Shown piece by piece: positions 1 to 9,500 of a stretch of DNA of 64,000 bases. This stretch comes from Closterium sp. NIES-65 (Eukaryota; Streptophyta; Zygnematophyceae; Desmidiales; Closteriaceae): contig CANXME010001269.1 of NCBI GenBank assembly GCA_948144175.1, positions 375,001 to 439,000 on the forward strand, read 5' to 3'. The translations under genes were made by a program, and so were the position numbers. The notes under the pieces are model-generated. The model worked only from the letters and a program-made list of their open reading frames with translations. It had not been told where the DNA came from and did no database searches. The number at the start of each line of letters is the position of its first letter. Position 1 is the first letter of the stretch.

Positions 1-505
1 TTCAGCCACAAGCCGCGAACCTCAACAACCAGAGCACAAACTACATATCACCTTGACAGTTCCCTTCTGCCCGGAACCCACGTTGTTCAGTCCTTAGGTG
101 CACTATTCCATTCACTATGGAGCTCCACAGTGTGCACTTGTATCTGCGACTCAACCTCCTCCAAGTCACTTGCGCCTCTAATCCGCCATGGCTACCGCAA
201 ACGAGCAGCATAGCACGTAGCTTCGTTTGAGAACTCGCTCGCCCCATGTACGGTAGTCGAAGCAGGGGGTTGGACGACACAAGACCCTCCAAGTACAGAG
301 ATAGCGGGGAAAATTGGGAAACCATTTTAGTGAAGACTTGCCAACCGTCGCGTGTGGTCGGAGTCGCACACCGTTGCGTGCTTCGCACATGGTCCACAAA
401 CAACTCAGCCTTTTAAAGACCGACTACCGCTTAGCGTAAGCGCCACTTAGAGCCCGGAGCTCCGAGCGCCCTGAGGAGCGAGGTTGTTCGCCCCCGTGTT
501 GTAGC
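1..505. other. Upstream region of first gene, no gene seen
   Basis: I recognise no conserved protein or RNA here. Reading frames on the minus strand show no domain or compositional sign of coding. The stretch probably holds the promoter and 5' leader of the membrane-protein gene starting at 506. Confidence 0.3.
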
Positions 506-2680
506 ATGAGCGGCAATTCCGGAGCACCGATAGCGTTTATACCAATATCTTCATACATGATGTCGCAGAGCCATCAACGATTTTCACTACGCCGTCACCG
601 GGTAACACCGTGTCGCCACAGATGGCGGCTCTCCGCCTCACCTAGCTTCCTCCTCCTTGGTCTCCTCCTCTCCCTTCCACTCGCGTCGATCACCGCAACT
701 GCCGCCGTAACTTCCGCCGCAAGTGCCGCACCGCCGGGTGAGATAGAAGCAACTCTTCACAAAGTCACGGGATCGTCGGATCCTGCGCAGCCGCCGCCGT
801 CAGTGCTGTCAAAACCGGGCCAAAGCGGGCAGATTTCAATGCTCACCGCAATTACCAGCTGCCCGGATGAAGCGTTTTCTTGCCCCGCGCCGGTCGCCGT
901 GGTTTCGCCGAGCCCTGCCGCGAGTTGCCTCCGGATCCCACGACCTAGCGCGAGTCGGTCGTTCAGGATTGATTGGCTGGGGGATGCGTCTGCTGCGCTC
1001 GCTGCTGCTCTCGCAGCCGCCAATGCGATGGATAAGAGCACTTCTGCCGGTACCAACACTCCCGCTACAAGTACCCCAGCTACAAGCAAGATGGAAGCGA
1101 CTCAGGTTGGAGGATCAATTGGCGAGCGCATTTACATTTGCCAGTCGTTAGTCTTCTGGTCGTCCGTCAACTGCTCGCCGTTAGAACCGTCGTTCGCCAT
1201 CGTCATGCCTACGTGGGATTATTTAATCTCCACCGTCCGATCCACCCAACACTGTTTATCCAACCGTTCATCCTCAATTGCTTCCCCAAATTCCGGATCG
1301 GCCGGAGAACCCGCCGCGAAACCATCCAGCAAGGTGGCCCTCGACTCACCTGGTAGCATCAGTGCTGCCGTAAACGCAGCGCCGCAACTCGCGGCGGACA
1401 CTGCGGGATCCAAGTTACGGGGGGGGATGCGCACGATCAGGCTGCAGGGAGGAGCGATGGGTGCGCCGTTCGTCGCGCCGCAGAAGATGGGAGTAAGGTC
1501 GATTAGTTGCGAGGCAGCAGAGCCGTTCGATGGCGCTACGCTCGCGCTGCTCTTATCCTCCTCCGCGAATTGCACTCCCGCTAGCACCGGATCTGCCGCC
1601 CCTTCTTCAGGGAGCCCCGCGTCCGCGATTCCCGGCGCAGATTCTGGTAACACCACGGATATTTCTGCCACGTCATCGTCGAATGTCACGGCGACCACAT
1701 ATTCGTCTTCTTACCCCGTCCCTGCGAACGCAACTGCCACGTCGGATTCCGGATCGTCGGACAGCGTCACTTTATTCGCGTTAGCAGTCGCCGCGGTATT
1801 AGCGTCTGTGTGCGTGCTGGCGTTTGTCGGCGCCGCGTTCTATTTTGCTCCTGAGTCCGCTATCCGAACCGCGTCTGCCGCAGCCGCCGCCGCGAGTGCC
1901 GCCGCTTCTCTCGCCGCGGAAATCGCCGCGTCAACCGCGAGGCACGAGCGCGGGCGCGGAGATTCCCGCTCCGATTCCTCCCCCTCCGCCCCCCTGCGCT
2001 CCTCCCGCGCGCCGTCATCCTCGTCTTCAGCCTCCTCGTTATCGTCGTTAGCCGCTTCCTCGTCCTCGTCTTCCTCTGGTTCCCCGTCCTCCAGCTCCCG
2101 TTCCCCTGGCGGAAATATTGGCGCGTCGGAAAGAAGGGGTAGCAGGCGGCGAGGGGAAGAGGGGAGGGGACGGGGCAGCGGAGGTTCGAGAGAAGCGGAA
2201 CGAGGAGGAAATAGGGGGGAGGGCGGGAGAGAGAGGCGGAGACAAGGGCAAAGGCAGGGGCAAGTAGGGAGGCGAGTGGGGAGTCATGGCGAGGTGGGGG
2301 AAGGCGGGAAAGGGGAAAGAAGAGGGACACGAGAGGTGGTGGGAAGAGGGGGAAGGGAGGAGGGGAGGTGTTGCGGGTGTGGGAAGAAGGAGCGGGCGGG
2401 TGGCCGGAAAGAGACAACGGGGACAAGAGGTGCTGATGGTGCTCTACCGGATGTGCTTGTACCGATTGTGACTCAAGGGAGGAACGGGCAGAGGGAAAAC
2501 GAGGAGAGCCAGCCTGAAGCGGTCAGGGTTGGAGAGGGAGAGGCGAGAAGTGCAGCTGGAAGGAACGTCCAGGTTGGGGGTGTGATTGGGCAGGGAGAGA
2601 GAGAGGCAGGGAGAGGGATGGATAGGGAGGATGGGGCTGGGGAAGGGGGAGAGAGCAGAGATCAGGATTCACTTGTGTAG
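506..2680 (+). CDS. Unknown single-pass membrane protein with low-complexity tail
   Basis: A 724-residue open frame without a recognised domain. A basic segment followed by a hydrophobic run (about residues 48-68, LLLGLLLSLPLA) looks like a signal peptide or signal anchor. The region to about residue 415 is Ala/Ser/Pro-rich with scattered cysteines and NXS/T sites, as expected of an exported region. A second hydrophobic helix (about 421-447, LFALAVAAVLASVCVLAF) is followed by an Ala-rich stretch, a Ser-rich stretch and a roughly 180-residue Arg/Gly/Glu-rich tail. The predicted topology is type I: lumenal or extracellular N-terminus, disordered basic cytosolic tail. A second Met at residue 18 could also be the start. 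The last third may be partly non-coding or contain an unseen splice. Nothing ties it functionally to its neighbours. Confidence 0.5.
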   Translation: MSGNSGAPIAFIPISSYMMSQSHQRFSLRRHRVTPCRHRWRLSASPSFLLLGLLLSLPLASITATAAVTSAASAAPPGEIEATLHKVTGSSDPAQPPPSVLSKPGQSGQISMLTAITSCPDEAFSCPAPVAVVSPSPAASCLRIPRPSASRSFRIDWLGDASAALAAALAAANAMDKSTSAGTNTPATSTPATSKMEATQVGGSIGERIYICQSLVFWSSVNCSPLEPSFAIVMPTWDYLISTVRSTQHCLSNRSSSIASPNSGSAGEPAAKPSSKVALDSPGSISAAVNAAPQLAADTAGSKLRGGMRTIRLQGGAMGAPFVAPQKMGVRSISCEAAEPFDGATLALLLSSSANCTPASTGSAAPSSGSPASAIPGADSGNTTDISATSSSNVTATTYSSSYPVPANATATSDSGSSDSVTLFALAVAAVLASVCVLAFVGAAFYFAPESAIRTASAAAAAASAAASLAAEIAASTARHERGRGDSRSDSSPSAPLRSSRAPSSSSSASSLSSLAASSSSSSSGSPSSSSRSPGGNIGASERRGSRRRGEEGRGRGSGGSREAERGGNRGEGGRERRRQGQRQGQVGRRVGSHGEVGEGGKGERRGTREVVGRGGREEGRCCGCGKKERAGGRKETTGTRGADGALPDVLVPIVTQGRNGQRENEESQPEAVRVGEGEARSAAGRNVQVGGVIGQGEREAGRGMDREDGAGEGGESRDQDSLV

Positions 2681-3584
2681 TGGGGTGGGTTGTTCGTTAT
2701 AGGTATTCACTTGACTGGGTCTGCTTGGAAAATGGCCACCTCAGCTGACCCAGAAACCGTTTTTCTCTCATGATACAGGAGGGCTGGTAATAAGAATGAC
2801 CTGTTTGGAAAGGCTGTGGGGCAGAGCTGTAGTGTGGACTGAGGGTTCTGGCTGGAGTGGTGTTTGGAAGGGAGAGGAGAGGACCTTTTTCGGGCACAGG
2901 CGTGGGACTGGCAAGCTTGCCTGAATTGGTATGGGGGAGGGAGGGTAATATCTGCGCCTTTTTTGGGCGGATAAGTGGGTTTGGAAAGTGTGCCTTTCTC
3001 GGGGAGTACGGAAGTAGTGTGCCTTCCTCAGGCACATGTTACGAAACAAATGATTGCTGCACATATTTATTGAGCGATTGTGGTTTGGCTAGAATGTTTT
3101 TCTCGACATCCAGCTGCGGGCTGCCTGCCTGCCTGCTAAATTGCTTCAGTGTATGCTGCTTTGATTGTGGGGGGGCGGGGTGAACGGACACGTCACACGG
3201 GGCAGGCTGGTTCTGACTTCATTGCTGTAAAATGCAAATTTACATGCAATATGCTTGATTGGATCTCCAAGATATTTTGACAGTTTGACATGCAATATCT
3301 AAATAATCCTATTCTTTGGTCTGGATCTCCCAGAGCTAAGTGCTCTATTAATTGTTGATTCCAAACTAGTTAGATAGGTATTCTGTTCCTACCGTAATCT
3401 AAGCCAGAGCAAACATTAGAGAGTTACTCCGGAGGAAAAGAGAGTACTAGTAGCGAGTATATCTCTTGCATTCTTCATATATTTGGCGGGAATCTGTCCG
3501 CGAGTGTATGCCCTGCAGATCCTTATTCCATAAGCTATTTTGCGCCACACGAGAGGTTGCTGAGCATTCAGCTCGACACCACAC
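2681..3584. other. Intergenic region, no gene seen
   Basis: About 900 bases between the membrane-protein gene and the SET gene. The first half is G-rich, then it becomes AT-richer from about 3220 to 3420. No conserved coding segment was recognised. It presumably holds the 3' end of the first gene and the promoter of the second. Confidence 0.35.
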
Positions 3585-6500
3585 ATGCAATGCCAAGCAG
3601 CCATGGCCGTACTACTGCGTGTCCACCAAACTTGCGGCTGTCGTAATGATCCTCATAATGCTCGTCGCGGTGAAAGTCGTTTCGGTCGCAAAGGAGCGGT
3701 TCGCAAAGACGCTGGTCACCTACACCTAACTTTTCCCGCGATTCGAACTCGTCACCGCGTCCCCCGAGCACTCCTCCTCATTCTGTCGTTTCTCTTCGTT
3801 CTGCTGCTCGCGACCCCATCCTATGCGCTAGACACCACCGCCGGTCAATCCGCCGGCGATCACGCCGGACATTGCGCGGATAACAATGCCGCTGGCTCAC
3901 AGACTTGCGCTGCTAGTGCCGACGCGTCGCCCGAAGGATCTGAGGCCTATTCGGATTTAAAGACGTCTGAAATTGGAGCCGAATCTTATCCAGTTGAATC
4001 CGCGGACGACGGAGGATCTAGAAAGCTTGGGAGCGTCGAGCATGACGTGGCAGGATCGGAGCGCGCCATGGTGGAAGACATGCTGACGTGGATGGGACTG
4101 GATTGGACGAGAGATTCGGAAGGATCTGAATATGGCATTGTCGTTGACGGTACTATCGAGGTTAGTGCGGCGAATCTACAGCTCTTTTGGTGCAGTTAAG
4201 TCCCGAGTCCCGGAATACTGCGTGTTTTCGTCAACGCCTCGCGTTTCGCCACCTGCCACGTGGTGTTTCACAAGTGTGTCACCTTCCCGTGCGTCCGCGT
4301 GTCGCCAGGTGGACTTCTCCACTCGCAGCGTGCATGAAGCCGTGCCTGAAGCTCGAGGCGCTTCAGACAATCCCGAGGGTGGTGCAAGCGTGTGGAAACC
4401 GAACGACACGCGGTAGGGACTCAAGCAGGGTTACCACACGGTGTGCCGTAGGGACTCAAAGCATGTGAAGTTTCTCCGATTAAGACATAACTGCTTAGAC
4501 TTCAGCCTCTTACCTGTTTCCGTAGCCAGGCCCTTCGATTCTTGAACCAGCCGTGCCCTGCTTTCTTTCCACTTCGCATCCCCTCCTCCCCATTTATCGT
4601 CCCCTAACGGCACTGGCAGGGCGGACATTGGCTTTAAGGCAGCGCGCAGAATAGAGGCGGGCGAGGTGATCCTGATAGTTCCACGAAGGTTCTTCATAGT
4701 GGCCAACTGGATTGCCCTGGTGAGTGTGGTGTGACTGTGTGTGATTGTGACTGGGTATGGGAGAGTACATGGGTGTGATGAGTCGGTTTTTGAGTCGACT
4801 CAAAAACCGACTCATCAGTGTGGTGTGGCTATGTGTGATTGTGACTGAGTGTGGGAGAGTACATGGGTGTGTGTCACTTTGTATAGCTGGAACCGTGTGG
4901 GTGTGACTGCATGGGTGTGACTGCATGGGTGTGACTGCATGGGTGTTACTGTATGGGTGTGACTTTGTGGGCGTGTGTGAGAGAGAGGCCAACCACGCAA
5001 CCAGTAGGCCTTGCCTCCGTACCTTTCTCTCTCCAATTGTCCCTTTCACCCCCCTCCATCCCTCTCCACCACTCACATCCATCTCCCAACCCCCTTAACA
5101 GAAAGATTCAGAGCGCCATCTCCTCCCATATGACATGCAGCTACCAGTGCCGTACGGGTGGGACACATACACCGTGCTGGCAGCCTGGCTGCTGCGAGAG
5201 AGGGAGGCAGAACACCCAACCATTCATCCCTAGCACACCTCCTTCCTTCCTCCCGTTACTGTGTGCAGAACGAGTCCGAGCGCCATCTGCTCCCCTATGA
5301 CATGATACTACCGGTGCCGTATGGGTGGGACACATACACCGTGCTGGCAGCCTGGCTGCTGCGAGAGAGGGAGGCAGAACACCCAACCATTCATCCCTAG
5401 CACGCCTCCTTCCTTCCTCCCGTTACTGTGTGCAGAACGAGTCAGAGCGCCATCTGCTCCCATATGACATGACACTACCGGTGCCATATGGGTGGGACAC
5501 ATACACCGTGCTGGCAGCCTGGCTGCTGCGAGAGAGGGAGGCAGAACACCCAACCATTCATCCCTAGCACACCTCCTTCCTTCCTCCCGTTACTGTGTGC
5601 AGAACGAGTCCGAGCGCCATCTGCTCCCCTATGACATGATACTACCGGTGCCGTATGGGTGGGACACATACACCGTGCTGGCAGCCTGGCTGCTGCGAGA
5701 GAGGGAGGCAGAACACCCAACCATTCATCCCTAGCACGCCTCCTTCCTTCCTCCCGTTACTGTGTGTAGAACGAGTCAGAGCGCCATCTGCTCCCATATG
5801 ACATGACACTACCGGTGCCATATGGGTGGGACACATACACCGTGCTGGCAGCCTGGCTGCTGCGAGAGAGGGAGGCAGAACACCCAACCATTCATCCCTA
5901 GCACGCCTCCTTCCTTCCTCCCGTTACTGTGTGCAGAACGAGTCAGAGCGCCATCTGCTCCCATATGACATGACACTACCGGTGCCATATGGGTGGGACA
6001 CATACACCGTGCTGGCAGCCTGGCTGCTGCGAGAGAGGGCCAAGGGCGCTGCGTCCCCCTGGGCGCTCTTCCTGCGCTCGCTGCCCGCCTACGTGCCCCT
6101 GCCTGCTCTCTTCCCCCAACAGCTCATCGACCAGTTTGAGTACTGGCCGATCGTTGACCAGGTGGGTGAGTTATGGAGTGAGTGTTAGGGGAAGTCTGGG
6201 AAATAGAGACATGGTTTGCTCTGCATACTCTTCTTCACTCGTAATCCCCTTTTCACACTCCCCTTTTCACACTCCCCTTTTCACACTCCCCTTTTCACAC
6301 TCCCCTTTTCACACTCCCCTTTTCACACTCCCCTTTTCACACTCCCCTTTTCACACTCCCCTTTTCACAATCCCCTTTTCACACTCCCCTTTTCACACTC
6401 CCCTTTTCACACTCCCCTTTTCACACTCCCCTTTTCACACTCCCCTTTTCACACTCCCCTTTTCACACTCCCCTTTTCACACTCCCCTTTTACACTCCCC

Positions 6501-9500
6501 TTTTCACAATCCCCTTTTCATACTCCCCTTTTCACACTCCCCTTTTCACACTCCCCTTTTCACACTCCCCTTTTCACACTCCCCTTTTCACACTCCCCTT
6601 TTCACACTCCCCTTTTCACACTCCCCTTCACATACTCTTTTCACACACTCCGTGCTTGCCTGAGTGTCGTTGCTCGCTACCTCTCCTCTCCGTTTCGCAT
6701 CTCCCATGTCTCCCCCCTTCCCCTCCTTCTCTCCCCTCCTCCGCCCACCCTTACCACAGGCCACGCGTCTCAAGGCAGCACACGCTGACCTATACCATTG
6801 CTGCAGCGGCAACCCCGCTGCCATCCCGTGCTGCCGTTGCCCATGCCTGTTCACTCACTTGATTCCCACCACTCCCCTCACCCCCCCCCCCCCCCCCCCC
6901 CCCACACCACAGGCCACGCGTCTCAAGGCAGCATATGCGGACCTGTACGATCGCTGCAACAGCAACCCCACCACCATCGTCCATGCCTATTCCCTCCTTT
7001 TTTCCCTCTGCTCCCCATCTCCCCCCCGCACTCCACCACAGGCCACGCGGCTCAAGGCGGCATATGCCGATCTGTACGACAGATGCAACAGCAGCAATCT
7101 CGCTGCCATCGCCAACGCCACTCGCTCCGAGTTCTACTGGGCGCTCACTATAGTCACATCGCGCTGCTTCACCTTCTCGCCTTCAATGCGCGCCCGTGGG
7201 GGTGGGGAGGAGCAGCAGGCGGAGGGTGCGGAAGGGGCGGAAGGGGGCAGGGATGGGAGTGCAGATGGGGCAGAAGTAGCAGCAAATGTAGTGGAAGCAG
7301 TAGCAACAGAAGAGGCAGGAGGGGAGTCAGAGGAGGGGAGTACTAGCAGCAGCAGCAACAGTGGTGGCAGTGGCAGGAGAGCGGAGGATTGGTATGCCAC
7401 GTCAGCAGCCATGCTCCCATTCGCTGATCTGTTCAACCATGATTACTACCCCAACATGGGGTGGAAGGTGAGGGGTGGGAGGTGAGGGGTGAAAGAAGTT
7501 GCCATATGTCCCGCTCACCCTCAAAACGCCTGGGTATGAGCCTGATCTGGCTAACTATGAATGATCACCACCCCAACATGGGGATGTGAGGGGTGGAAGG
7601 TGAGGGGTGGGAGGAGCTGCCTTATCTCTCTTCTCTGTTCTCTCCCCTCCCATCTCGCCCTCCTCCAGCTCTTTGGAAACTCCTTCCCCTTCACCATCCA
7701 CCAGACCATCGGGCAAGGAGAGCTGCTGAGATGATCATATGTCCCATCCCCGCCCCACCCCCCCCTTGTCTAACTTCCCTACCCCCCCTCCACGCCCCCT
7801 TCCCTTCTTCCCGCCAGCTGTCAGGTGACCACTTCTTCTTCACGACCTACCAGGCCATGCGAGCCCCTGAGGCATTGTCCCAGCCCTTCCTCGCCCTCTC
7901 CTCCTGCCCCCTCCCCCGCCCCATTACCCCCCTTTTCCCTCCGCTCCAGCTCTCAGGCGACCACTTCCTCTTCACGACCTACCAGGCCATTGAGGAAGGA
8001 GAGCCGCTGAGCATATCATACGGAGCCAAGCCCAGCATTGACATGGTGGCGGAGTATGGCTTCGTGCCTTCATACAACCCTTATGACACCGTCATCCTCT
8101 TCCCCAGGTGAGGTTGTTGCAGTGCATTTGACACCACACTCAGGTGAGAATCCAGTGTTCCCAAGCCCACCATTGACATGGTGGCGGAGTATGGCTTCGT
8201 GCCTGCATACAACCCCTTCGGTACCGTCGTCCTCTTCCCCAGGTAATGTGCGGCATTCCAACTAGTCACAGCAAGCCTTTTGAGGCGCCTCAAAAGTCAT
8301 TCCATCTAGTCACAGCAAGCCCACCATTGACATGCTGGCGGAGTATGGCTTTGTGCCCGCATACAACCCTTATGACTCCGTCGAGCTCTTCCCCAGGTGA
8401 GTGCTGCATTGCATTCCATTGCCCTGTAAACCACTCTTGATTGACCCAACGCCCAAGCCCAACGCTCAAGCCCAACGCCCAAGCCCAACGCCGGATTAAG
8501 GTTCACCCCGGGATGAAGGTTCACCCCCGGATGAAGGCTCACCCCCGGGCCCAAGCCCAACGGCCATGCCCACCATTGACATGTTGGCAGAGTATGGCTT
8601 CGTGCCTCCGTACAACCCTCATGATACTGTCATACTACTCCCCAGGTAAGTTGCTTCATTGCCACAAGTGCACATCATGCCCAGCATCCACATACTCTCG
8701 TTGCACATCATGCCCAGCATCCACATGCTGTCGTTGCACATCATGCCCAGCATCCACAGGCTGTTGTTGCACATCATGCCCAGCATCCACATGCTGTCGT
8801 TGCACATCATGCCCAGCATCCACAGGCTGTCGTTGCACATCATGGCCAGCATCCACATGCTGTCATTGCACATCATGCCCAGCATCCACATGCTGTCGTT
8901 ACACATCATGCCCAGCATCCACATGCTGTCGTTGCACATCATGGCCAGCATCCACATGCTGTCGTTGCACATCATGCCCAGCATCCACATGCTGTCGTTG
9001 CACATCTTGCCCAGCATCCACATGCTGTCGTTGCACATCATGCCCAGCATCCACATGCTGTCGTTGCATGGCTTCGTGCCTGATGATGTTGTGCTTTGCT
9101 TTGCACTCTCGGCCACTCTTATCAGAGTGTATCTAATTTCTCTGGTTTGTTTCGTTGGTCTAGTACAACACGAGATTGGTGGGAGTAAGGCTTTTGCAGC
9201 CCACCTGTCCTCTCTTGACAGCTTTGCACTCTCGGCCACTCTTATCTGAGTGTGTCTAATTTCTCTGTTTGCTCCCCACTCCTCCAACCCTTGTCCAAGC
9301 CTCTATTCCTCGTCCCTCCAACCCTCTGGTTCTTCCCTCCAGCTCTGCTCGTCTGGTGGAGTATGCAGTGCAACAGACGCACCCCACTCAACCGCACCCC
9401 ACCCAGTCACACCCTGCTTATGCAACACTGAGGGGGGCACTGAGGGTTGCGGCGTCGGTGAGGGAGGTGGTGGAGAGGATGAGAGAGGAGAGGCGGACAG

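Noticed and set aside
5102..6038. Mutually exclusive alternative exons
   Set aside because: Copies 1-5 have an acceptor but no donor before an in-frame stop, so they cannot replace the sixth copy as internal exons.
6246..6628. Possible secreted repeat protein HSPFHTPLFTLPF
   Set aside because: It is a translation of the 14-bp CCCCTTTTCACACT minisatellite in an intron, and all frames are equally open.
8655..9080. CRISPR-like regular repeats
   Set aside because: Units are contiguous 33-bp tandem repeats without variable spacers, in an intron of a eukaryotic gene.
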